The notes under the pieces were generated by a model. It was given only the letters and a program-made list of their open reading frames with translations, was not told the origin of the DNA and did not search any database. Positions 1 to 7,934 of a DNA stretch of 37,452 nt are shown here, piece by piece. Origin of the DNA: DASTQL01 sp035761805. GTDB lineage: Bacteria > Actinomycetota > Actinomycetes > Jiangellales > Jiangellaceae. Position 1 is the first letter of the stretch. Each line of letters begins with the position of its first letter. A program made the translations under genes and the position numbers. The DNA lies in NCBI GenBank assembly GCA_035761805.1, contig DASTQL010000170.1, forward strand, positions 1-37,452. Reading direction: 5' to 3'.

Positions 1-342
1 CGCGTGGTCCGCCTCCCGTACCACCTGTCCGCCGTCACACAGGCGGTGGCCCGCGTCGCGCTGACCCACGCCACGGAGCTGCTGGCCCGTGTCGACGACC
101 TGCGGGCCGAGCGCGACGCGCTCGTGACCTGGCTCCGGGGGCAGGGACTCGCCGTCCCCGACTCCGACGCCAACTTCGTCCTCGTGGGACGCTTCCCGGA
201 CCGGCACGAGGTGTGGCGCGGGCTGCTCGACCGCGGCGTCCTGGTTCGGGAAACGGGTCCGGAAGGGTGGCTGCGCGTGTCGGTGGGCACGCCGGAGGAG
301 ATGCAGGCGTTCCGGGACGCCTTGCGGGAGGTGCTGGGATGA
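1..342 (+). CDS. hisC: Histidinol-phosphate aminotransferase, C-terminal part
   Basis: This is the 3' end of a PLP-dependent class I/II aminotransferase that converts imidazole-acetol phosphate and glutamate to histidinol phosphate. The reading frame is open from the first base, so the true start and the PLP-binding lysine lie outside the window. What remains is the C-terminal small domain of about 113 residues: a RLPYHLS segment near the start, the ANFVL strand typical of HisC, and a C-terminal RVSVGTPEEM motif whose arginine corresponds to the substrate carboxylate/phosphate contact in the family. Its TGA overlaps the hisB start codon (ATGA), showing it is the upstream gene of a translationally coupled his operon. 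The family call is firm because of both motifs and context. Confidence 0.93.
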   Translation, partial: RVVRLPYHLSAVTQAVARVALTHATELLARVDDLRAERDALVTWLRGQGLAVPDSDANFVLVGRFPDRHEVWRGLLDRGVLVRETGPEGWLRVSVGTPEEMQAFRDALREVLG

Positions 343-938
343 GCCGTACGGCGCGGATCGAGCGCGCGACGGGCGAGAGCAAGGTGGTCGTCGAGGTGGA
401 CATCGACGGCACCGGGCACGCCCGGGTGTCGACCGGAGTCCCGTTCTACGACCACATGCTCGAGTCGCTGGCCCGGCACGCCCTCGTCGACCTCGTGGTC
501 GAGGCGGAGGGCGACGTCGACGTCGACGCACACCACACCGTCGAGGACGTCGCCATCGTGCTCGGACTGGCCCTCAAGCAGGCGCTCGGCGACAAGCGGG
601 GGATCCGGCGGTTCGGTGACGCCGCCGTGCCGCTGGACGAGGCCCTCGTCCACGCCGTCGTCGACGTGGCCGGGCGCCCGTACTGCGTGCACACCGGGGA
701 GCCGCCTGGGCAGGAGTACGCGCTGATCGGCGGCCACTACCTGGGCTCCCTCACCCGGCACGTCCTCGAGACCCTCTCCTTCCGCGCCGAGATCGCCCTC
801 CACGTCCGCGTGCTCTCCGGCAGGGACCCGCACCACGTGGTCGAGGCGCAGTTCAAGGCGGTGGCCAGGGCGCTCCGCGAGGCGGTGGCCGTCGACCCGC
901 GGGAGACCGGCGTCCCGTCGACCAAGGGCTCCCTCTGA
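339..938 (+). CDS. hisB: Imidazoleglycerol-phosphate dehydratase
   Basis: This 199-residue protein is the monofunctional bacterial HisB, a Mn-dependent dehydratase that turns imidazole glycerol phosphate into imidazole acetol phosphate. The duplicated HisB fold is visible: a first half with FYDHMLESLARH and DAHHTVEDVAIVLG (metal-binding His/Glu) and a second half with a GGHYLGSLTRH segment and DPHHVVEAQFKA. I chose the ATG at 339 because it overlaps the hisC stop by 4 nt and gives the usual family length; an in-frame upstream extension to 213 would run through hisC and has no HisB similarity. There is no N-terminal phosphatase domain, unlike the enterobacterial bifunctional enzyme. hisH follows after a 2-nt gap. 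Confidence 0.97.
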   Translation: MSRTARIERATGESKVVVEVDIDGTGHARVSTGVPFYDHMLESLARHALVDLVVEAEGDVDVDAHHTVEDVAIVLGLALKQALGDKRGIRRFGDAAVPLDEALVHAVVDVAGRPYCVHTGEPPGQEYALIGGHYLGSLTRHVLETLSFRAEIALHVRVLSGRDPHHVVEAQFKAVARALREAVAVDPRETGVPSTKGSL

Positions 939-940
939 CC

Positions 941-1582
941 ATGCCCGCAGCCCGTGTCGTCGTCCTCGACTACGGTTCCGGCAACGTCCGCTCGGCCGTC
1001 CGGGCCCTGGAGCGGGTGGGGGCCGACGTGTCGCTGACGGCCGACCCGACGGCCGCCGCGGAGGCCGACGGCCTCGTGGTGCCCGGCGTCGGTGCGTTCG
1101 AGGCCTGCGTCTCGGGACTGCGGGCCGTGCGCGGTGACGTGGTGGTCGACCGCCGGCTGGCCGGTGGGCGCCCCGTGCTGGGGATCTGCGTGGGGATGCA
1201 GATCCTCTTCGAGCGCGGGGTCGAGCACGGCGTCGAGTCCAGCGGCATGGGGGAGTGGCCCGGCGTCGTCGAGCGCCTGCACGCCAGGCCGTTGCCGCAC
1301 ATGGGTTGGAACGTCGTGGAGCCGCCGGCAGGGACGGCACTGTTCACCGGGGTCGAGGACGAGCGCTTCTACTTCGTCCACTCCTACGGCGTGCGCTGCT
1401 GGGACTTCCCGGCGGGCGGGGGCCGTCTCCACCCGCCCCTGGTGACCTGGACGGAGCACGGCGGCGACCGGTTCCTCGCCGCGGTCGAGAACGGACCGCT
1501 GTCGGCCACGCAGTTCCACCCCGAGAAGTCCGGCGACGCCGGCGCCGCCCTGCTGGAGAACTGGGTGGGGAGCCTCGGGTGA
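941..1582 (+). CDS. hisH: Imidazole glycerol phosphate synthase, glutaminase subunit
   Basis: HisH is the class I glutamine amidotransferase subunit that feeds ammonia to HisF. The 213-residue protein begins with VVVLDYGSGNVRS, the family N-terminus. It contains the nucleophile in LGICVGMQ (Cys83) and the His/Glu partners in QFHPEKSG (His193, Glu195), so the triad is complete. It starts 2 nt after hisB and its TGA overlaps the GTG start of priA (GTGA). Its synthase partner hisF is not adjacent: priA and a ridA-family gene sit between them, as is common in actinobacterial his clusters. Confidence 0.97.
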   Translation: MPAARVVVLDYGSGNVRSAVRALERVGADVSLTADPTAAAEADGLVVPGVGAFEACVSGLRAVRGDVVVDRRLAGGRPVLGICVGMQILFERGVEHGVESSGMGEWPGVVERLHARPLPHMGWNVVEPPAGTALFTGVEDERFYFVHSYGVRCWDFPAGGGRLHPPLVTWTEHGGDRFLAAVENGPLSATQFHPEKSGDAGAALLENWVGSLG

Positions 1583-2322
1583 CCCACGCGCTCGTCCTGT
1601 TGCCCGCCGTCGACGTGGCCGGCGGCCGGGCCGTACGCCTGGTGCAGGGGGCGGCCGGGTCGGAGACCTCCTACGGGGATCCCTGGGATGCGGCCATGGC
1701 CTGGCAGGAGGCGGGGGCCGAGTGGATCCACCTCGTGGACCTCGACGCGGCGTTCGGCCGGGGCTCCAACCGGGAGTTGCTGGCGGGGCTGGTGGCGCGG
1801 ATCGACGTCGACGTCGAGCTGTCCGGGGGGATCCGTGACGACCAGTCGCTCGCGGCCGCGCTGGCGACCGGCTGCCGCAGGGTCAACCTCGGCACCGCCG
1901 CGCTGGAGGACCCGGGCTGGACGGCGCGGGTGATCGGCGACCACGGCGACCGGGTTGCGGTGGGACTCGACGTGCGCGGCCGCACCCTGGCCGCCCGGGG
2001 GTGGACCAGGGAGGGCGGCGACCTCTGGGAGGTGCTGGAACGGCTCGACCGGGACGGCTGCGCCCGCTACGTGGTGACCGACGTCGCGCGGGACGGCACG
2101 CTCCGCGGACCCAACCTCGACCTGCTCCGCGAGGTCTGCGCGCGCACGGACCGCCCCGTGGTCGCCAGCGGCGGCGTCTCCACGCTGGACGACCTCCGGG
2201 CGCTGTGCGAGCTCGTCCCGCTCGGTGTCGAGGGCGCGATCGTCGGCAAGGCCCTGTACGCGGGGTCGTTCACCCTCTCGGACGCCCTCGCCGTGGCCCG
2301 TGGCGGCGACCCGGTCCGGTGA
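1579..2322 (+). CDS. priA: Bifunctional ProFAR / phosphoribosylanthranilate isomerase PriA
   Basis: This 247-residue (beta/alpha)8 barrel belongs to the HisA family. In actinobacteria the HisA homologue PriA isomerises both the histidine intermediate ProFAR and the tryptophan intermediate phosphoribosylanthranilate. Visible features are LLPAVDV with the general acid/base Asp12 near the N-terminus, ELSGGIRD at the end of strand 3, a second acidic motif VTDVARDGT around residues 166-174, and the C-terminal phosphate loops VVASGGVST and GAIVGKALY. The GTG at 1579 overlaps the hisH stop by 4 nt and matches family length. No trpF is present among the trp genes of this window, which supports the dual role; dual specificity itself is inferred from lineage and gene content, not proven by the sequence. 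Confidence 0.94.
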   Translation: MTHALVLLPAVDVAGGRAVRLVQGAAGSETSYGDPWDAAMAWQEAGAEWIHLVDLDAAFGRGSNRELLAGLVARIDVDVELSGGIRDDQSLAAALATGCRRVNLGTAALEDPGWTARVIGDHGDRVAVGLDVRGRTLAARGWTREGGDLWEVLERLDRDGCARYVVTDVARDGTLRGPNLDLLREVCARTDRPVVASGGVSTLDDLRALCELVPLGVEGAIVGKALYAGSFTLSDALAVARGGDPVR

Positions 2323-2331
2323 GGCCGGCCC

Positions 2332-2337
2332 TACCCT
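2332..2337 (+). promoter_or_regulatory. -10 box (TACCCT) of a leaderless promoter for the RidA-family gene
   Basis: TACCCT fits the actinobacterial TANNNT -10 consensus and lies exactly 7 nt before the GTG at 2345. Transcription would therefore start at or next to the start codon. No ribosome binding site is seen upstream of that GTG and no convincing -35 box is visible. It would be an internal promoter within the his operon. Confidence 0.55.
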
Positions 2338-2344
2338 GTGCGCC

Positions 2345-2758
2345 GTGGTGCGCAGGGTGTCGTCGGGGGCTCCGTGGGAGCCGGTGGTGGGCTACAGCCG
2401 CGCGGTGGCCGCGGGCGACCACGTCTGGGTCACCGGCTGCACGTCGGTCGCCGACGGTGAGGTCGTCCACGCCGGAGACGCCTACGCCCAGACCGTCCAG
2501 GCGCTGCGCAACGTCGCGTGGGCCCTGGAGCAGGTCGGCGCGGGGCTCGGCGACGTCGTGCGGACCAGGATCTTCGTCACCGACATCGGTCGCTGGCGCG
2601 ACTACGGCCGTGCGCATGGCGAGGCCCTCGGAGCGGTCATGCCGGCCACCAGCATGGTGGAGGTGAAGGCCCTGATCGACCCGCGCATGCTCGTGGAGGT
2701 CGAGGCCGTGGCCTACCGACCCGGCGTCGGGGCGGACCCCGGGGTGCCCGGGCGATGA
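2345..2758 (+). CDS. RidA/YjgF family protein lacking the catalytic arginine
   Basis: This is a 137-residue trimeric-type Rid family domain. Typical RidA members hydrolyse reactive enamines/imines released by PLP enzymes. The fold signature is present: GDHVWVTGCTS near the start, a central VVRTRIFVTDI and a C-terminal MVEVKAL...LVEVEAVA. At the position where true RidA has PAR(S/T) (the catalytic Arg, Arg105 of E. coli RidA), this protein reads PATS, so it probably belongs to one of the Rid subfamilies without enamine deaminase activity. The C-terminal glutamate is kept. The GTG at 2345 was chosen because a TACCCT box sits 7 nt upstream; the next codon, 2348, is also GTG. The gene lies between priA and hisF and its stop overlaps the hisF start (ATGA). 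The substrate is unknown. Confidence 0.85.
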   Translation: MVRRVSSGAPWEPVVGYSRAVAAGDHVWVTGCTSVADGEVVHAGDAYAQTVQALRNVAWALEQVGAGLGDVVRTRIFVTDIGRWRDYGRAHGEALGAVMPATSMVEVKALIDPRMLVEVEAVAYRPGVGADPGVPGR

Positions 2759-3525
2759 CCCTCGCGGTGCGGGTCATCCCCTGCCTCGACGTCGACGCGG
2801 GCCGGGTCGTCAAGGGCGTCAACTTCGTCGACCTGCGCGATGCCGGCGACCCGGTCGAGATGGCCCGGGCCTACGACGTCGAGGGGGCCGACGAGCTGGT
2901 CTTCCTCGACATCACCGCCTCGTCCGACGCCCGCGAGACCACCTACGACGTCGTGTCGCGCACCGCGGAGCAGGTGTTCATCCCGCTCACGGTCGGGGGC
3001 GGGATCCGCACCGTGGACGACGTGGACCGGCTGCTGCGCGCCGGGGCCGACAAGGTGGGCGTCAACACCGCGGCGGTCGAGCGTCCTGAGCTGGTGGCCG
3101 CGATCGCCGAGCGCTTCGGGAACCAGGTGCTCGTCCTGTCGGTCGACGCCCGCCGGTGCCCCCCAGGGACGGCCACGAAGACCGGGTGGGAGGTCACCAC
3201 GCACGGCGGCCGCCGGGGCACGGGCGTCGACGCCGTCGAGTGGGCGGCGCGGGCCGCCGACCTCGGCGCCGGGGAGATCCTGCTCAACTCGATGGACGCC
3301 GACGGGACGCAGGACGGTTACGACCTGCCCCTGATCGCCGCCGTACGGGAGGCGGTGGAGGTCCCGGTCGTCGCCAGCGGGGGTGCCGGGAAGCTGGAGC
3401 ACTTCGCGCCGGCCGTGCGCGCCGGGGCGGACGCGGTCCTCGCCGCGAGCGTCTTCCACTTCGGTCACCTGCGCATCCCACAGGTCAAGCACGCCCTGCG
3501 GGCCGACGGCCTGCCGGTGCGCTGA
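2755..3525 (+). CDS. hisF: Imidazole glycerol phosphate synthase, cyclase subunit
   Basis: HisF is the (beta/alpha)8 cyclase that combines PRFAR with ammonia from HisH to give imidazole glycerol phosphate and AICAR. The 256-residue protein starts with the family hallmark VIPCLDVDAGRVVKGVNF (catalytic Asp12) and contains PLTVGGGIRT, GADKVGVNTAA, a second catalytic region ILLNSMDADGTQDGYD, and the phosphate-binding VVASGGAG and AVLAASVFHFG loops. Length is normal. The ATG at 2755 overlaps the upstream stop by 4 nt. It is the last gene of this his block; the next gene downstream is on the opposite strand after 51 nt. Confidence 0.97.
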   Translation: MTLAVRVIPCLDVDAGRVVKGVNFVDLRDAGDPVEMARAYDVEGADELVFLDITASSDARETTYDVVSRTAEQVFIPLTVGGGIRTVDDVDRLLRAGADKVGVNTAAVERPELVAAIAERFGNQVLVLSVDARRCPPGTATKTGWEVTTHGGRRGTGVDAVEWAARAADLGAGEILLNSMDADGTQDGYDLPLIAAVREAVEVPVVASGGAGKLEHFAPAVRAGADAVLAASVFHFGHLRIPQVKHALRADGLPVR

Positions 3526-3576
3526 CCGGGTCGCCGACCAGCCGGAACCTCGGCATCGTGCGCGCTGCCCGTTGCC

Positions 3577-4206
3577 CTATGAGCCCGCTGGTCGACGGCC
3601 GAACCTGGCGAGCGTCGCCTCGTCGCCCTGGACCTCGACCAGCGCCTGGGCCCGGCGCCCGAAGGCGTACAGGAGGAGCTCCTGCGGCGGGCCGACCACG
3701 GTCACGGCGGGCGTCCCGGGCTTGCCCACCGCGGTCTGCCCGTCCGGCCGGCGGAGCACCACGCCCACGGGGGAGCGGGCGAAGAACGTCCGTGCCCGCG
3801 CGGCCAGGTGCCGCCACAACGCCTCCTCGTAGGCCGAGGGGAGTCGGCGCGGTCGCCAGCCGTCCACCGCGCGACGCACGTCCTCGTGGTGGACGTAGTG
3901 CTCGGTGAGGTTGACCGCGTCCTCGAGCGGACCCCAGGACATCGGTGCCCAGAGCGGGGGGTGGTCGAACCGGTCGACCAGGCCGTCGTACGGCTCGCGG
4001 GCGAGACTCCGCTGGACCCGCGCAGTCCAGCCGCCCAGTAGGGGCACGACGATGCCCGGGGCGGCGTCCGGCCGGGTCTCGCGCAGCACCAGGTGAGCCG
4101 CGAGGTCCCGGGTCGCCCACCCCTCGCACAGGGTTGGCGCGTCCGGGCCCGCCTCGCGCAGCGTCCGGGCGAGGTCCTGGCGCTCGGTCCGTGCGAAGCC
4201 GCTCAT
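3577..4206 (-). CDS. TIGR03085-family (DinB/maleylpyruvate isomerase-like) protein
   Basis: This 209-residue protein resembles the actinobacterial TIGR03085 family, part of the DinB/mycothiol-dependent maleylpyruvate isomerase superfamily of four-helix-bundle, often metal-binding proteins. Features seen are the N-terminal LCEGWATRDLAAHLVLRE block, where superfamily members have CxGWxxxDLxAHL, and a central TEHYVHHEDVRRA motif with several histidines and an acidic residue suited to metal binding. The C-terminal half is rich in beta-type segments. The start at 4206 is supported by a TACGGT -10 box 7 nt upstream, which implies a leaderless mRNA. It stands alone, convergent with hisF and divergent from the ABC exporter. 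The physiological reaction is not known. Confidence 0.82.
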   Translation of the reverse strand: MSGFARTERQDLARTLREAGPDAPTLCEGWATRDLAAHLVLRETRPDAAPGIVVPLLGGWTARVQRSLAREPYDGLVDRFDHPPLWAPMSWGPLEDAVNLTEHYVHHEDVRRAVDGWRPRRLPSAYEEALWRHLAARARTFFARSPVGVVLRRPDGQTAVGKPGTPAVTVVGPPQELLLYAFGRRAQALVEVQGDEATLARFGRRPAGS

Positions 4207-4213
4207 GACGGAC

Positions 4214-4219
4214 ACCGTA
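4214..4219 (-). promoter_or_regulatory. -10 box (TACGGT) of a leaderless promoter for the TIGR03085 gene
   Basis: Read on the minus strand, TACGGT matches TANNNT and is followed by exactly 7 nt and the ATG at 4206-4204. There is no Shine-Dalgarno sequence between the box and the start, consistent with a leaderless transcript. No -35 match is evident. Confidence 0.55.
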
Positions 4220-4272
4220 CGGTGGCGTGCGGGTCGGCGGCCGGGTCGGCCGTCCGACGGGGAAGGGACCGG

Positions 4273-6081
4273 GTGACCGACGGCAGCAGTCGAGACACCG
4301 TGACGCTCCGGGAGGGCTTGCGGGTGCTCGGCGTGGCGGTCCGCACCGAGCCCGGGGTCTTCGCCGTGTCCGTCGCCGGCAGCGCCGTCTACGGCGTCGC
4401 GACGGTGGCGACTGCGAGCGTCGTCGGGGCGGTCACCGACCGGGTGATCGTGCCGGCCTACCGGGACGGGCAGACCGCGGTCGCGGCCCTGGCCGGCGCC
4501 GGGCTGGCCATCGTCGGCGTCGCGGTGCTCAAGGCGTCCGGCATCGTGGTCCGGCGGCTGTTCGCCGGGATCATGCAGTACCGGTTGCAGGCCCGCTACC
4601 GGCGCCGGGTCACCCGTCAGTACCTCCGGCTCCCGCTCGCCTGGCACCACCGTCACCCGACCGGGCAGCTGCTGTCCAACGCCAACGCCGACGTGGAGGC
4701 GACCTGGTACCCGATCGCGCCGTTCCCGATGGCCGTCGGCGTCCTCGTCATGCTGGGGGCCGCCGTCGTCTCCATGGTCCGGGCGGACCCCGTCCTCGCG
4801 GCGATCGGGCTGCTGGTCTTCCCGGCGATCCTCGGCGTCAACCTGCTCTACCAGCGTCGGCTCTCCCCTCTGGCGACCCGGGCCCAGGCCCTGCGTGCGG
4901 AGCTCTCCGAGATCGCCCACGAGTCCTTCGACGGGGCGCTCGTCGTCAAGGCACTGGGCCGCGAGGCGGAGGAGACCGAGCGGTTCGCGCGGCGGGCCGA
5001 CGACCTGCGGCGGGCGAACGTCCAGGTCGGGCGCGTGCGGGGGGCCTTCGACCCGGTCCTCGAGGCGCTCCCCAGCCTGGGGGTCGTCGCCGTCCTGCTG
5101 GTCGGGTCCGCGCGGATCGAGGCCGGCCTGCTCGAGCCCGGGACGCTCGTCCAGGTCGCCTACCTGCTCACCGTCGTCGCCTTCCCGGTCCGGGCGATCG
5201 GGTGGGTGCTCGGGGAGCTGCCCCGGTCGGTCGTGGGCTGGCGTCGCGTGAACGCCGTCCTGGGCGCCACCGGCGAGCTCCCGTACGGGGGCACTTCCGC
5301 GCCCGACGGCGACTGGCCGGTCGACCTGCGGGTCGAGCACGTCCGGTACGCGTACGTCGACGGGCGCGACGTCCTGCACGACGTCGACTTCGCCGTGGCA
5401 CCCGGCCGTACGGTGGCGGTCGTCGGGCCGACGGGGTCGGGGAAGTCCACGGTCGCGTCGCTGCTCGTGCGCCTGGTCGACCCGCGCACCGGCGCGGTGC
5501 GGTCGGACGGCGTGGACCTCCGTGACCTCCCCGCCGGGGCGGTGGCCGGGAGGGCCGCCCTGGTCTTCCAGCATGCGTTCGTCTTCGAGGACACGGTGCG
5601 GGACAACGTGACGCTGGGGCTCGCGATCGACGACGACGAGGTGTGGGCCGCCCTGCGGCTCGCCCAGGCGGACGGCTTCGTCGGCGAGCTGCCCGAGGGC
5701 CTGGACACCGTCGTGGGGGAGCGCGGTGCCACGCTGTCCGGCGGCCAGCGGCAACGGCTCGCTCTGGCCCGTGCTCTCGTGCGCCGCCCGCGGCTGCTCG
5801 TCCTCGACGACGCGACCAGCGCGGTCGACCCCGAGGTCGAGCGCCGGATCCTCGCCGGGCTCCGCGCGGTGGCGCCGCCGGCCACGGTCGTCGTCGTCGC
5901 GTACCGCCGGGCGACCATCGCCCTCGCCGACGAGGTGGTCTACGTCGAGCAGGGGCGGGTCGCGGACCGCGGCAGCCACGAGGAGCTGATGGTCCGGTCC
6001 GCCGGGTACCGGGACCTGCTGACCGCCTACGAACGGGACGCGGCGGAGCGGGCCGCGCTGGCCCGGGGTGGTGGGCGATGA
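4273..6081 (+). CDS. ABC exporter half-transporter with degenerate ATP site
   Basis: This 602-residue protein has an N-terminal six-helix exporter-type membrane domain (about residues 20-330) followed by a nucleotide-binding domain. The NBD has Walker A GPTGSGKST, the Q-loop in QHAF and an intact LSGGQ signature at 488-492. However, the catalytic glutamate after Walker B is aspartate (LDDATS, Asp513) and the switch histidine is tyrosine (VVAYRR, Tyr544). It should therefore contribute the non-hydrolysing site of a heterodimer with the next gene. The GTG at 4273 follows a GGAAGGG ribosome binding site and is preferred over upstream in-frame codons. Its stop overlaps the partner's ATG by 4 nt. 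The substrate cannot be inferred; drugs, lipids or peptides are all possible. Confidence 0.93.
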   Translation: MTDGSSRDTVTLREGLRVLGVAVRTEPGVFAVSVAGSAVYGVATVATASVVGAVTDRVIVPAYRDGQTAVAALAGAGLAIVGVAVLKASGIVVRRLFAGIMQYRLQARYRRRVTRQYLRLPLAWHHRHPTGQLLSNANADVEATWYPIAPFPMAVGVLVMLGAAVVSMVRADPVLAAIGLLVFPAILGVNLLYQRRLSPLATRAQALRAELSEIAHESFDGALVVKALGREAEETERFARRADDLRRANVQVGRVRGAFDPVLEALPSLGVVAVLLVGSARIEAGLLEPGTLVQVAYLLTVVAFPVRAIGWVLGELPRSVVGWRRVNAVLGATGELPYGGTSAPDGDWPVDLRVEHVRYAYVDGRDVLHDVDFAVAPGRTVAVVGPTGSGKSTVASLLVRLVDPRTGAVRSDGVDLRDLPAGAVAGRAALVFQHAFVFEDTVRDNVTLGLAIDDDEVWAALRLAQADGFVGELPEGLDTVVGERGATLSGGQRQRLALARALVRRPRLLVLDDATSAVDPEVERRILAGLRAVAPPATVVVVAYRRATIALADEVVYVEQGRVADRGSHEELMVRSAGYRDLLTAYERDAAERAALARGGGR

Positions 6082-7880
6082 GCGCGGTACCGGTGCCGAC
6101 GTCGGCCGGCAGCACCGTCCGGCAGGGCACGGACAGCGCGTGGCGGACGATCCGTCGCGGGCTGGCGCTCTCTCCGGAGATACGGGAGGGCATCGGGCTC
6201 ACCCTGGTGCTGGCACTCGTCGCGACGGCCGGGCGGATCGTCGTCCCGATCGCGGTCCAGCAGACGGTCGACCGCGGCCTGCTGGCCCCCGGCAGCCCCG
6301 ACCTCGGCTTCGTCCGCACCACGGCCATGGTCGCCGTCGCCGCAGTGGGGGTGACCGCACTCGCCGCGTACGCGATGAACTTCCGCATCTTCCGCGCGTC
6401 GGAGGCCGGGCTGGCCACGCTGCGCACCAAGGCCTTCCGGCACGTCCACGACCTGTCGGTGCTCACGCAGAACACGGAGCGACGCGGGGCCCTGGTATCC
6501 CGGGTGACCAGCGACGTCGACACGCTCTCGCAGTTCGTCCAGTGGGGCGGCCTGCTCCTCGTCGTGAGCGTGGGCCAGCTCCTGCTGGCAACCGTCGTCA
6601 TGGCCGTCTACTCCTGGCAGCTCACCCTCCTCGTCTGGGTGTGCTTCCTGCCGCTGTTCGTGCTGCTGCGCTACTTCCAGCGCCGGGTCGCCGCCGCGTA
6701 CGGGGTCGTCCGGGAGCGGGTCGGCGCGATGCTGGCGGCGGTCTCCGAGTCGGTGGTCGGCGCGCAGGTGGTCCGGGCCTACGCCGCCGAGGCGCGTACG
6801 CAGGAGCGCATCGACACCGCGGTCGAGCGGCACCGGTCCGCGGCCACCCGGGCGCAGAAGCTCGTGGCCCTGACCTTCTCCACCGGCGAGGTGGTGGCGG
6901 GCGTGGCGAACGCCGCGGTCGTCGTCGTCGGCGTACTGCTCGGTGTGGCCGGGGAGATCACGCTGGGCCGGCTGCTCGCCTTCCTCTTCCTCGTGACGCT
7001 CTTCGTCGGACCCGTGCAGATCGGGACGGAGGTGCTCAACGAGGCCCAGAACGCCGTCGCCGGCTGGCGTCGGGTGCTGGGGGTGCTGGACACGCCGGCT
7101 GACGTCGCCGACCCGGGGCCGGCCGGGGTGGTCCTGCCCCGCGGCCCGGTCGAGGTGCGCTTCGAGCACGTCTCGTACGCGTACCCGTCCGGGCCCACCG
7201 TGCTGCACGACGTCGACGTGTCACTACGGGCGCGTTCCCGGGTCGCGGTCGTCGGTGAGACCGGCTCCGGGAAGACGACCTTCGCCAAGCTGCTGACCCG
7301 GCTCATGGACCCGGTCGAGGGCCGGGTCCTGGTCGACGGCGCCGACCTGCGCCGGGTGCGGTTCGACTCGCTCCGGAGCCGGGTCGTCATGGTGCCGCAG
7401 GACGGCTTCCTCTTCGACGCCACGCTGGGGGCCAACATCGCGCTGGGCCGGTCCGGCGCCACGGACTCCGCTGTGCGGGTCGCCCTCACCGAGCTCGGGC
7501 TCTCCGAGTGGCTCGACTCGCTCCCGGCGGGGCTGCGGACGCCGGTCGGCCAGCGCGGCGAGTCGCTCTCGGCCGGCGAGCGCCAGCTGGTCGCGCTGGC
7601 CCGCGCCTACCTGGCCGACCCGGACCTGCTGGTGCTGGACGAGGCCACCAGCGCGGTCGACCCGGCCACCGAGGTGCGGCTCGCGCGGGCCCTCGAGGGC
7701 GTCACCCGCGGCCGTACGTCGGTCACCATCGCGCACCGGCTCTCGACGGCGGAGGCCGCCGACGAGGTGCTGGTCTTCGACCGGGGCCGGCTCGCCGAGC
7801 GGGGACGCCATCTCGACCTGGTCGCGGCCGGCGGCCCCTACTCCCGGATGCACCGGGCCTGGGTCTCGCAGTCGCGGTGA
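6078..7880 (+). CDS. ABC exporter half-transporter with catalytic ATP site
   Basis: This is the second half of the exporter: 600 residues, an N-terminal exporter-type membrane domain (about residues 35-345) and a C-terminal NBD. The NBD has Walker A GETGSGKTT, Q-loop PQDGF, Walker B with the catalytic glutamate intact (LDEATS, Glu522) and the switch histidine intact (IAHRLS, His553). Its signature motif is altered to LSAGE (497-501). Combined with the upstream partner, one composite site pairs canonical Walker/Glu/His residues with LSGGQ, and the other pairs degenerate residues with LSAGE, the pattern of asymmetric heterodimeric exporters. It is translationally coupled to the partner through an ATGA overlap. 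Confidence 0.93.
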   Translation: MSAVPVPTSAGSTVRQGTDSAWRTIRRGLALSPEIREGIGLTLVLALVATAGRIVVPIAVQQTVDRGLLAPGSPDLGFVRTTAMVAVAAVGVTALAAYAMNFRIFRASEAGLATLRTKAFRHVHDLSVLTQNTERRGALVSRVTSDVDTLSQFVQWGGLLLVVSVGQLLLATVVMAVYSWQLTLLVWVCFLPLFVLLRYFQRRVAAAYGVVRERVGAMLAAVSESVVGAQVVRAYAAEARTQERIDTAVERHRSAATRAQKLVALTFSTGEVVAGVANAAVVVVGVLLGVAGEITLGRLLAFLFLVTLFVGPVQIGTEVLNEAQNAVAGWRRVLGVLDTPADVADPGPAGVVLPRGPVEVRFEHVSYAYPSGPTVLHDVDVSLRARSRVAVVGETGSGKTTFAKLLTRLMDPVEGRVLVDGADLRRVRFDSLRSRVVMVPQDGFLFDATLGANIALGRSGATDSAVRVALTELGLSEWLDSLPAGLRTPVGQRGESLSAGERQLVALARAYLADPDLLVLDEATSAVDPATEVRLARALEGVTRGRTSVTIAHRLSTAEAADEVLVFDRGRLAERGRHLDLVAAGGPYSRMHRAWVSQSR

Positions 7881-7921
7881 GGCCCGCTGGGTGTGCGTCC
7901 TCGCCGTCGTCGGAGGTGCGG

Positions 7922-7927
7922 GACAAT
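7922..7927 (+). promoter_or_regulatory. -10-like box (GACAAT) for a leaderless hisI-trpE transcript
   Basis: GACAAT departs from TANNNT at the first base but keeps the A at position 2 and the final T, and it lies exactly 7 nt before the ATG at 7935. The spacing matches the other leaderless starts in this window. An alternative in-frame ATG at 7926 overlaps the box and is less likely. Confidence 0.42.
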
Positions 7928-7934
7928 GCGGCGC

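Noticed and set aside
3577..5979. 800-residue minus-strand open frame extending far upstream of the TIGR03085 gene
   Set aside because: Only the last 209 codons show protein-like motifs. The remainder is antisense to the ABC exporter and reflects the lack of stops in very GC-rich DNA.
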